Below are positions 15,867 to 23,190 of a stretch of DNA of 37,824 nucleotides, in pieces; the stretch's first letter is position 1; every line of letters starts with the position of its first letter. The DNA comes from an uncultured Azospirillum sp. (GTDB taxonomy: Bacteria; Pseudomonadota; Alphaproteobacteria; Azospirillales; Azospirillaceae). The notes beneath the pieces are model-generated. The model saw nothing but the letters and a program-made list of their open reading frames with translations. It was not told the origin of the DNA and did not search any database. Location of the stretch: contig NZ_CAMLJP010000057.1 of NCBI RefSeq assembly GCF_946480385.1, positions 1-37,824 of the forward strand, given 5' to 3'. Made by a program: the position numbers and the translations under genes.

Positions 15867-17269
15867 GCCGCCGCCGCCTTCCGCTTCTTCCCGCCAACCA
15901 CCCCGGATTGGGTCACGCTGCCGCGCGACCCGCCCCGCGCCAGCCGGCGCGTCCGCTGGTTGCCGCCCGGCCGCCGCGGGTGCTGCTGATCGCGCACAAC
16001 CATCCGAGCCTGCATCCCGGCGGCACCGAGATCTTCGCGCACGAGCTGTTCGGCGGCCTGAAGGCGGCGGGGGCGGAGTGCCTGTTCCTGGCCTGCACCA
16101 ACGACACCCACCGTGCGCCGCGTCCCGGCACCGGCTTCCAGACGCTGGGCCGCAGCGCCGACGAGGTGCTGCTGTGGGCCGGCCATTTCGACCATTTCCA
16201 CCAGAGCCAGATCGACCTGCACGGGCTGGTCCCCGACCTGTCCAACCTGCTGCGTGCCTTCCGGCCCGACATCGTGCATGTGCATCACACGCTGCTGCTG
16301 GGCGTGGAGATGCTGTTCCTGATCCGCCGTGTCTGCCCGGATGCGAAGATCGTTTATACCCTGCACGACTATTACCCGATCTGCGCCAACGACGGACAGA
16401 TGGTCACCCCGCCGCGCGGCGAGGGTGGAGCGCGCGCTCTCTGCACCAAGGCGTCGCCGGATGCCTGCCACCGTTGTTTCCCCGACCGGCCGGCCGATCA
16501 GTTCCTGCTGCGCGAGAAGCACATCAAGGCGATGTTCGGGCTGGTCGACCACTTCCTGGCGCCCAGTCGCTTCCTACGCGACCGCTATGTCGCCTGGGGT
16601 CTCGATCCCAACCGGATCGAGGTGATGGCGAACAGCCGCCCGGCTGTTGAGCCGGCCCCGGCGCGCGACCTCGCCCCCGGTGCGGCGCGCGACTCTTTCG
16701 CCTATTTCGGCAACCTGAATCCGTTCAAGGGCGTCACCGTGGCGCTGGATGCCGTCGCCCGCATGGCGCGGCAGGGCCTGTCCCCGTCGCTGGCCGTGCA
16801 TGGCGGCAGCCTCTATCAGGCACCGGAGTTCCGCCAGCGGGTGGCCGATGGCTTCGACGCGACGAACGGCCTCGCCACCGCGCATGGTCCCTATCGGCCG
16901 CAGGAGATGCCGGCGCTGATGGCCGCCGCCGACTGGGTGGTGATGCCGTCGATCTGGTGGGAAAACGCGCCGCTGGTGATCCAGGAGGCATTCCAGCACC
17001 GCCGGCCGGTCATCGTCAGCGGCATCGGCGGCATGGCGGAGGCGGTGCGCGACGGCGTCGACGGCCTGCATGTCCGCCCCAACGACCCCGCCGACCTCGC
17101 TCGCGTCATGACCCGCGCGATGACCGAACCCGATCTGTGGGAGCGGCTTTCGGCCAACATCCCCGTCGTCCGCCCGACGGAGGAGGCCGCCTCGCTCCAC
17201 CTCGCGCTTTACGGCGAACTTCTGTCGCCCGCACCCGCCGCTCTTATCCAGGGGAATTGCACCCGATGA
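15863..17269 (+). CDS. GT4-family glycosyltransferase with conserved Cys insertion
   Basis: The product has 468 residues. ATG at 15863 overlaps the methyltransferase stop and has GGGGAG upstream. It is a GT-B fold. The N-terminal domain starts VLLIAHNHPSLHPGGTEIF and includes DIVHVHHTLLLG and TLHDYYPIC. The C-terminal nucleotide-sugar domain has FAYFGNLNPFKGV, VVMPSIWWENAPLVIQEAF and GGMAEAV. The glutamates in WEN...QEAF mark the E-x7-E motif of retaining GT4 enzymes. An insertion carries C-x7-C-x2-CFP (Cys about 194, 202, 205), matched exactly in the GT4 at 19517, so the two are paralogues; a metal site or disulfide is possible. It has no signal peptide, implying a cytoplasmic, sugar-nucleotide-dependent step in surface glycan synthesis. 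Confidence 0.9.
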   Translation: MSRRRLPLLPANHPGLGHAAARPAPRQPARPLVAARPPRVLLIAHNHPSLHPGGTEIFAHELFGGLKAAGAECLFLACTNDTHRAPRPGTGFQTLGRSADEVLLWAGHFDHFHQSQIDLHGLVPDLSNLLRAFRPDIVHVHHTLLLGVEMLFLIRRVCPDAKIVYTLHDYYPICANDGQMVTPPRGEGGARALCTKASPDACHRCFPDRPADQFLLREKHIKAMFGLVDHFLAPSRFLRDRYVAWGLDPNRIEVMANSRPAVEPAPARDLAPGAARDSFAYFGNLNPFKGVTVALDAVARMARQGLSPSLAVHGGSLYQAPEFRQRVADGFDATNGLATAHGPYRPQEMPALMAAADWVVMPSIWWENAPLVIQEAFQHRRPVIVSGIGGMAEAVRDGVDGLHVRPNDPADLARVMTRAMTEPDLWERLSANIPVVRPTEEAASLHLALYGELLSPAPAALIQGNCTR

Positions 17270-19461
17270 AGGACCGCAGCACCAAGGCCGACATCACCGC
17301 CGCCGTCCTGCTGGACGAGGACACGCTGATGCTGTTCGGCGCCATCGACCAGCCCCTGCCGGCCGACAGCGTCGTGATGCTGGACGGCATGATCGACGGG
17401 CGTTTCCGTGGTGGCTGCTGGGTCGACGGGGCGGGGGAGCGCTGGTTCCTGGGCGCCATCCGCGTCACCGGGCTGGCCCACATGCGCCCATCCCGCATCG
17501 AGATCGAGGACGCCCAGGGCAAGCACCTGCTGCTGCCGCGCCTGTCCAATGTCCGTACCAATCCGGCCCATCTGGTCGCGGCATTGCGCGAGGTGCAGCC
17601 GCAGTCGCTTGGTGTGGCGCTGGACGTCGCCGTGACCCTGCTGTCCGGCCCAGAGATGGGCGAGGGCGAGGCGGGGGATGGCGACCGACGCACCCGGCTG
17701 CTGTCGGGGCTCGCACATGAAGCCTCCCGCCCCGATGGCTTCGCCGAGGTGCTGGGCCGCTTCCGCGATGGCGCGCTGATGGTGCAGGGCTGGTCGCACG
17801 GCTTCCCGGCCGGTGCGTCCCATGTGCTGGTCGAGGCCGAGGATCTGCGCCCGCACGCCAGCGCCGCCGCCCCCTTCCACCGCCCGGACCTGCCGGACGA
17901 CGCCTCCGGTCTGCTGACGGTTCTGGAAGGGCCGGTCGCCGCCCCGGACACCATCCGCCGCATCCATTTCCGTGCCGCCGACGGCTGGCGCCATCTGGCG
18001 ATTTTCGAACACCGGCAGCTTCTGGCCGACGGCGTCGCCTCCGCCCATGCCCGCGACATGCTGGGTCAATTGCAGGGCGATGCCGCCCGCCGTGGTGTCG
18101 CCGCCGCCATCGCCGCCCGCTACAACGGGGTGGAGACGGTGTCGCAGATCCAGGCGCTGGTGCGCATGGGGTTGGACATGGCGGTAAGGGTTCCGGGCGC
18201 CGGGCTGTTCGTCTGCGGCTGGCTGCTCGATCCCACCCAGGCGGTCCGCGCGGTGACGGTGAAGGGTGCCGGCATGACGGCGCGTCTGGACACCGACTGG
18301 TCGCGGCTGGCCCGCAAGGACGTGTCCGAGGCATTCTCCTGTGATCCGCTGTTCGCCGGCCGCTTGGTTCCGGGCAATGACGCCCACGGCTTCACCGCCT
18401 TCGCCCGCGAGCCGGCCGGCATCGCTGCCAACGCCGAGTTCCATCTGGAACTGACGCTCGCCGACGGCATCGCCTTCCTGCCGCTGCCCTGCCAGCCGCC
18501 GAGCGGCGATTCGCTGCGCCGGATGCTGGGGGCGGTCAATCCGGACAGCCCCTCCATCGACCGCATCGTCGCCACCCACCTGGGGCCGATGCTGCGCACC
18601 GCGGCGTCCGGGCAGCCGGCCCCCTCCTCCGTCCTGCACCCGATGGGCCGCGCGTTGAAGAGCCCGCGCGTGTCGGTGGTTCTGCCGGTCTGCGACGGAC
18701 GCGAGGATGTCGACCTGAACCTCGCCCGTATGGCCAACGACCCGGACTTCGCCGAGGCGGAAATCCTGGTGGTGGCCGGCACCGGCACGCATGAACGTCT
18801 GGCCGGCATGGTCCGACAGGCCGCCGGCTTCTACCGTCTCTCGGTCGGCTTCGTCGCGGCACCCATGGCCGCCGACCCGTTCGACGCGGTCGCCGCAGCC
18901 CTGCCGCATGCCCGCGCCGACCGCGTCCTGCTGCTCTCCCCGTCGGTGCTGCCGACCGAGCGTGGCTGGCTGTCGGCGCTGGAGCGTGCGATCCGCAAGC
19001 CGAACGCCGTCGGCTCCGCCGCGCTGGCGCCGGTGATGGCCAGCCCGACCCTGCTGTATGAGGATCATTCGGTCCGCTTTGCCGGCATCGTCGCGGTGGA
19101 AGGGCCGGGCGGCGGGGTCACCTACGAGCGCCGCTTTGCCGGCTACCCGCGCGACTGGCTGAAGGAGCAGGAGGCGTCGGCAGTCGATGCCGCCTCGGCC
19201 GACTGCGCACTGCTGCCGCGCGAACTTCTGGTGCGCGCGATGGCCGACGGCGGCCGCTATCTCGCGCCGGAGCCGAAGGGGCTGGACCTGTGCCTGCGGG
19301 TTCGGGCGGCCGGCGGGTCCTGCCTGTGGCTGCCGAAGATCCGGCTGGTGGCGGTCGACGAACAACCCCGCAATGCCCGCGATCCCCGGCTGGAGCGCAT
19401 GAGCGCGCTGGTCGACGAATGGAACTTCGCCGAGCGCTGGAAGGCGTCCATCGCGGCCTAA
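17266..19461 (+). CDS. GT2-like protein with degenerate active site; carries a GW module
   Basis: The product has 731 residues; ATG overlaps the upstream stop by 4 bases. The C-terminal 260 residues align in layout with the GT2 encoded at 12751 (SPRVSVVLPVCDGREDV, RGWLSALERAI, AGIVAVEG). However, the metal-binding LNSDV is replaced by LSPSV (about 555), and the acidic FEDSDLCLR by PKGLDLCLR (about 668). This suggests loss of normal catalysis. The N-terminal region contains FVCGWLLDPTQAV...RKDVSEAF and an earlier VQGWSHGFPAG segment, related to the module seen in two neighbours. It may be a binding or scaffold subunit for the active transferase, or an enzyme with a changed mechanism. No membrane helix is visible. 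Good codon use and the tight overlap argue against a pseudogene. Confidence 0.82.
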   Translation: MKDRSTKADITAAVLLDEDTLMLFGAIDQPLPADSVVMLDGMIDGRFRGGCWVDGAGERWFLGAIRVTGLAHMRPSRIEIEDAQGKHLLLPRLSNVRTNPAHLVAALREVQPQSLGVALDVAVTLLSGPEMGEGEAGDGDRRTRLLSGLAHEASRPDGFAEVLGRFRDGALMVQGWSHGFPAGASHVLVEAEDLRPHASAAAPFHRPDLPDDASGLLTVLEGPVAAPDTIRRIHFRAADGWRHLAIFEHRQLLADGVASAHARDMLGQLQGDAARRGVAAAIAARYNGVETVSQIQALVRMGLDMAVRVPGAGLFVCGWLLDPTQAVRAVTVKGAGMTARLDTDWSRLARKDVSEAFSCDPLFAGRLVPGNDAHGFTAFAREPAGIAANAEFHLELTLADGIAFLPLPCQPPSGDSLRRMLGAVNPDSPSIDRIVATHLGPMLRTAASGQPAPSSVLHPMGRALKSPRVSVVLPVCDGREDVDLNLARMANDPDFAEAEILVVAGTGTHERLAGMVRQAAGFYRLSVGFVAAPMAADPFDAVAAALPHARADRVLLLSPSVLPTERGWLSALERAIRKPNAVGSAALAPVMASPTLLYEDHSVRFAGIVAVEGPGGGVTYERRFAGYPRDWLKEQEASAVDAASADCALLPRELLVRAMADGGRYLAPEPKGLDLCLRVRAAGGSCLWLPKIRLVAVDEQPRNARDPRLERMSALVDEWNFAERWKASIAA

Positions 19462-19516
19462 GTTATTGCCCCTACTCAGTTTCTCACCACCCCCGCTTAG
19501 GACAAACGGTCACCCG

Positions 19517-20830
19517 ATGAGCAAGACCAAGCGCGCGCTGATCATCAGCCATGGCCACCCCTCCTTCTCGCTGGGCGGGGGTGAGGTCGCCTCCTACAAC
19601 CTGCACAACGGCCTGCATGACCTGCCGGGCTGGGAGAGCCATTATCTCGCCCGCGTGGCGCCGCCCATCGCCCAGCACCGCGGCTCCGCCCTGATGGCTC
19701 TGCGCCAGAAGGAGCGGGAGGTGCTGTATTACGCCAACGACTACGACCATTTCCGCCTGTCCAACCGCAACCTGCCGGGGCTGGAGAAGGATTTCGTCCG
19801 CTACGTCCGCGACCTTCAGCCGGACGTGGTGAACTTCCACCATTTCCTGGGGCTGGGGATCGAGACGATCCAGGCGGTGCGCCAGGCCCTGCCGCGCGTT
19901 CCCATCGTGGTGACGCTGCACGAATACCTGTCGATCTGCCACCACCACGGCCAGATGGTGAAGACCAGCCGCAACACGCTGTGCTACCGCGCCAGCCCGG
20001 CCGACTGCGCCGGCTGCTTCCCGCACATCGGCGAGGCGGAGTTCTTCAAGCGCGAGCTGTTCCTGAAGACCTTCCTGGAGCAGGCGGACTTCTACATCAG
20101 CCCGTCGAACTTCCTGATCGACCGCTATGTCGACTGGGGGCTGCCGCGCGAGAAGTTCCGCATGATCGAGAACGGCCTGACCATCGAGGGTATCGCCCCG
20201 CCGCGCCCGGTCACGCGCGCCGGCAAGCGCAACCGTTTCGCCTTCTTCGGCCAGCTGACCGAGTTCAAGGGCGCCCATCTGCTGGTGGAGGCGGTGTCCC
20301 GCATCTCCGACAAGGCTTGGGGCGAGGACGGCGCGCTGATGATCTTCGGCGGGAATCTGGAACGCCAGCCGGAGGCCTATCAGAAGCGCTTCAACGACGC
20401 AGTCGAGAAGGCCGGCGACCGGGTGCGCTTCTACGGCAGCTACCGGTCGGCCGAGCTGCCGGGCCTGATGAAGGACGTCGATTGGATGATCATCCCGTCG
20501 ATCTGGTGGGAGAACTCCCCGGTCGTCATCCAGGAGGCCTTCCTGCATGGCCGCCCGATCATCGCCAGCAACATCGGCGGCATGGCGGAGAAGGTGACCC
20601 ACGGCGTCGACGGCCTGCATTTCCGCAACGGCAGCGTCGAGGATCTGGTGGACCGCATGACGGAAGCGCTGACCACGCCCGATCTATGGGACCGTCTGCG
20701 CCTGCGCATCCGCCGCCCCATTGACCGCGCCGAATGCGCCCGTCAGCACTCGGAAGTGTTCGACGCGCTGCTGGCCGCAGGCGGTGCCGCGGCCTCGATG
20801 CCTGAGCGGGCGGTGGCGCAGCGGTCGTGA
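19517..20830 (+). CDS. GT4-family glycosyltransferase, paralogue of the one at 15863
   Basis: The product has 437 residues from the ATG at 19517; the ribosome site is weak (AGGA about 12 bases away). The GT-B signature includes ALIISHGHPSFSLGGGEV, DVVNFHHFLGLGIET and TLHEYLSICHHHGQM. The C-terminal domain has FAFFGQLTEFKGAH, IIPSIWWENSPVVIQEAF and GGMAEKVTHGVDGLHF. The C-x7-C-x2-CFP motif (Cys about 156, 164, 167) has the same spacing as in the other GT4. It follows the degenerate GT2 gene after 55 bases, so it is probably still in the same operon but not translationally coupled. The likely role is adding one sugar to a lipid- or protein-linked glycan. Donor and acceptor cannot be read from the sequence. 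Confidence 0.9.
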   Translation: MSKTKRALIISHGHPSFSLGGGEVASYNLHNGLHDLPGWESHYLARVAPPIAQHRGSALMALRQKEREVLYYANDYDHFRLSNRNLPGLEKDFVRYVRDLQPDVVNFHHFLGLGIETIQAVRQALPRVPIVVTLHEYLSICHHHGQMVKTSRNTLCYRASPADCAGCFPHIGEAEFFKRELFLKTFLEQADFYISPSNFLIDRYVDWGLPREKFRMIENGLTIEGIAPPRPVTRAGKRNRFAFFGQLTEFKGAHLLVEAVSRISDKAWGEDGALMIFGGNLERQPEAYQKRFNDAVEKAGDRVRFYGSYRSAELPGLMKDVDWMIIPSIWWENSPVVIQEAFLHGRPIIASNIGGMAEKVTHGVDGLHFRNGSVEDLVDRMTEALTTPDLWDRLRLRIRRPIDRAECARQHSEVFDALLAAGGAAASMPERAVAQRS

Positions 20831-21027
20831 TGAAGGAATGTTGTAATGCGCTGTGATATTTTCGAATACGCAGAATATTTTGTTCCGCATGAAGCCGAAT
20901 AGATTGATAATGTTGGATAAAAATTCGCAGAACCTATAGAACAGGTCCTGTGTAGAGATTCGACTTTGCCCGGCGGTTATCCGGGCACCATCCGCTCCTA
21001 TTGTCGCCCAACCCAGGGAGAGCCGCC
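20831..21027 (+). promoter_or_regulatory. AT-rich gap with hairpins ahead of the pyruvyltransferase gene
   Basis: This 197-base stretch is much lower in GC than its neighbours, which suggests a promoter, although no clear -35/-10 pair stands out. ACAGGTCCTGT (20941-20951) is a palindrome with a one-base centre. GCCCGG (20968-20973) and CCGGGC (20981-20986) form a short hairpin without a U-tract. GGGAGA at 21016-21021 is the ribosome site for the GTG at 21028. Confidence 0.4.
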
Positions 21028-22215
21028 GTGGCCAACATCCTCGTCATGATTCCGTCGGGCGAAGTCTACGATCACGACTGCGTGCGTTGGTACAGCTACC
21101 AGGACATTCAGCGCAGCATCGATCACTATCACAACATCGGTGACGCGTTCGTCTTCGACTCTTCGTTGAAGCTTCTGACCTACGACAAGCTGGACGTGCT
21201 GGAGATCCGCGAGTTCCGGCAGGAGGTGGTCGACCGGATCAACGCGGAATACGACTACGTCTTCCTGCGCGGCAGCAACTACATCCATGATTCGATGGAC
21301 TGGCCGGCGGCGACCATCCAGGTGTTGGCGAAATTGCGCATTCCCGTCATCGCCTTCGGCGTCGGTGCCCAGGCGCCGGCCACCGGCAAGCTGACGCTGA
21401 CCGAGGAAAGCAAGCGCATCTGGCGGATGATCGCCGACAAGTCGACGACGCTGGGCGTGCGCGGCACCTACACCGCCGAAGTGCTGTGGGACCTCGGCAT
21501 CAAGAACACCCGCATCGTCGGCTGCCCGACCGCCTTCCGCAACCGCGACCCGGAACTCCGCATCGACCTGCCGGCGCTGGACAGCGTGCGCAAGGTCGGC
21601 ATCACCATGCGCCGCGAAGTCTCCAAGCATTATTCGCCGGACGTCCGCAAGTATCTGGAGCGCCACCGCGACTTCGTGAAGGACATCTCCCGCCGGTTCG
21701 ACACCGTCCTAATGATGCAGGGCGAGGTGGAGGAGAAGAAGCTGCTGTGGGGCACCGAGGAGCAGAAGGCAGAGGCCTGGACGCACTTGCATGACAGCGC
21801 CTGGCTGAAGCAGTGGTATTTCGACGACGAGATGGATGCGCTGTATCGCGAGCGGTTGTGGTATTCGGACGTCGTCGCCGACTATGAGAACCTCGTGCGG
21901 TCGAAGGATCTCGTTCTGGGCTACCGCCTGCACGGCAACCTGATGGCCCTGTCGAACGCCACGCCGTCGGTTTACTTCAGCTATGACAGCCGCACGGCGG
22001 AGTTCGCGGAGACCTTTGCGATCCCCTGCTACAACGTCTATTCGGAAAAGCCCTTCGTCCTCGAGGAATACTGGAACCAGAGCCTGTTCGAGAAGTTCAA
22101 CCGCACCTACTACCAGCGTTATCGCGACATGCGGGAGTTCCTGGACGAGAACTACGTCCCCCACCGCATGCCCAGCCACACCCTGCGCCGCGCCACCGAC
22201 CGCAAGGCGGCGTAA
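21028..22215 (+). CDS. Polysaccharide pyruvyl transferase family protein
   Basis: The product has 395 residues from a GTG at 21028, chosen because GGGAGA lies 6 bases upstream; a TTG nine codons earlier has no such site. The architecture follows the polysaccharide pyruvyl transferase family (CsaB/WcaK/GumL relatives): an N-terminal Rossmann-like half with FLRGSNYIHDSMDW and IAFGVGAQAP, the middle LGVRGTYTAEVL and IVGCPTAF, and the C-terminal signature LVLGYRLHGNLMALSNATPSVYFSYDSRTAEF containing the conserved histidine. Members add pyruvate ketals, from phosphoenolpyruvate, to sugars of exported polysaccharides. Some family members have other transfer roles, so the substrate is uncertain. It lies behind the glycosyltransferase operon, probably with its own promoter. 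Confidence 0.88.
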   Translation: MANILVMIPSGEVYDHDCVRWYSYQDIQRSIDHYHNIGDAFVFDSSLKLLTYDKLDVLEIREFRQEVVDRINAEYDYVFLRGSNYIHDSMDWPAATIQVLAKLRIPVIAFGVGAQAPATGKLTLTEESKRIWRMIADKSTTLGVRGTYTAEVLWDLGIKNTRIVGCPTAFRNRDPELRIDLPALDSVRKVGITMRREVSKHYSPDVRKYLERHRDFVKDISRRFDTVLMMQGEVEEKKLLWGTEEQKAEAWTHLHDSAWLKQWYFDDEMDALYRERLWYSDVVADYENLVRSKDLVLGYRLHGNLMALSNATPSVYFSYDSRTAEFAETFAIPCYNVYSEKPFVLEEYWNQSLFEKFNRTYYQRYRDMREFLDENYVPHRMPSHTLRRATDRKAA

Positions 22216-22257
22216 GCGCAAGCGCCTTCTCCAGCACAACAACCGGAAGCCGGTCCC

Positions 22258-23052
22258 ATGTCCGCCACCGCCAAGATCGTCGAGCTTCGCGAGACCACCC
22301 CCGTGGCCGATCCCATCGACGCACCGCAAGCGGCGGCCATCGTCGGTCACATCGATGCCCTGCAGGGTGGCCGTGTGTTCGGCTGGGCGTGGGACGGCAA
22401 CCATCCGGCCGACCGGCTGGAGGTTGAACTGCGGCTGGAGCGGGACGGCGGGCCGCCGGAAATGCTGGCGCGGGTGGCGGCCGACCGGCCACGGCCCGAT
22501 CTGGCCGGCGGCGGCATTGGCGACGGTTCCCATGCCTTCGAAGCGGAGGTGATCCTGCCGGAGGGGGCGGACCCCTCGCGGGTGGTCGCGGTGGTGCGCT
22601 CGCCCTCCACCGGCGAGACGACGACCTTCGCCCAGCCGAACCCGGAGGACCAGCGGCTCGACCGCCTGCTGGCGCCGCATCTGCAGCGCATCGGCGAGCG
22701 GATCGACGCGGTCCGCCGCGACCAGCGCCAGCTTGCCGCCGCCCAGCAGACCATCGGTCGGCTGTTGCGCGATGCGGGCGAGGGGGTGACGGCTCTGCGG
22801 GCCGATGCTTCCCGTCTGGAAACCACTCAAGGCGAACGGTCCGACTCCCTTGCCGACTCCGTACGCGAATTGACGGAGCGGATCGGTGGGCTGGAGGTGT
22901 TCCTGATGCGGATGGACCAGAGCCTGCGCGGCCTGGACAGCGCATCGGCGGAAAAGACCGCCGGAGCGGGCTGGTCGCCGCTGCTGACCGTGCTGGGGTC
23001 GACGGCCGGCGCCTTCCTGGCGGTTCTGGTCGGCTGGCTGGTGCTGCACTGA
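22258..23052 (+). CDS. Tail-anchored coiled-coil protein with GW module
   Basis: The product has 264 residues. Residues about 28-115 contain a module GHIDALQGGRVFGWAWDGNHP...RPDLAGGGIGDGSHAFE, whose GW-x-x-D and GDG-x-H-x-F pattern also occurs beside glycosyltransferases in alphaproteobacteria. Residues about 125-235 are a charged, heptad-rich coiled coil (LDRLLAPHLQRIGERIDAVRRD and further). The C-terminus is a single hydrophobic helix (LLTVLGSTAGAFLAVLVGWLV) right before the stop, so the protein is probably anchored in the inner membrane by its tail with the rest in the cytoplasm. It starts 42 bases after the pyruvyltransferase gene and is probably co-transcribed. It could organise the glycan enzymes at the membrane; that is inference. 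Confidence 0.75.
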   Translation: MSATAKIVELRETTPVADPIDAPQAAAIVGHIDALQGGRVFGWAWDGNHPADRLEVELRLERDGGPPEMLARVAADRPRPDLAGGGIGDGSHAFEAEVILPEGADPSRVVAVVRSPSTGETTTFAQPNPEDQRLDRLLAPHLQRIGERIDAVRRDQRQLAAAQQTIGRLLRDAGEGVTALRADASRLETTQGERSDSLADSVRELTERIGGLEVFLMRMDQSLRGLDSASAEKTAGAGWSPLLTVLGSTAGAFLAVLVGWLVLH

Positions 23053-23190
23053 ACCGGAAAGTTCCGCTAGACTGAAGGGTAGGCAACCGCGGTAGGTTCG
23101 GCGGTGTTTAACCTCCGCAGCCCCGCCGTCCCTCCTCCCGAGGGATGCGCGGTGCCATCGAGCGGAGCCTGCCCACCATGTACGCCCATC

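Noticed and set aside
23055..23066. CGGAA-AG-TTCCG palindrome after the coiled-coil gene as a terminator
   Set aside because: A 2-base loop cannot form a stable hairpin and there is no U-tract.
23104..23190. Longer N-terminus for the Mfd-family gene from a GTG start
   Set aside because: The extra 29 codons use rare codons (GGA, TGT, CCA) and encode a Pro/Cys-rich leader unlike the protein; the ATG at 23191 was preferred, though neither start has a strong ribosome site.
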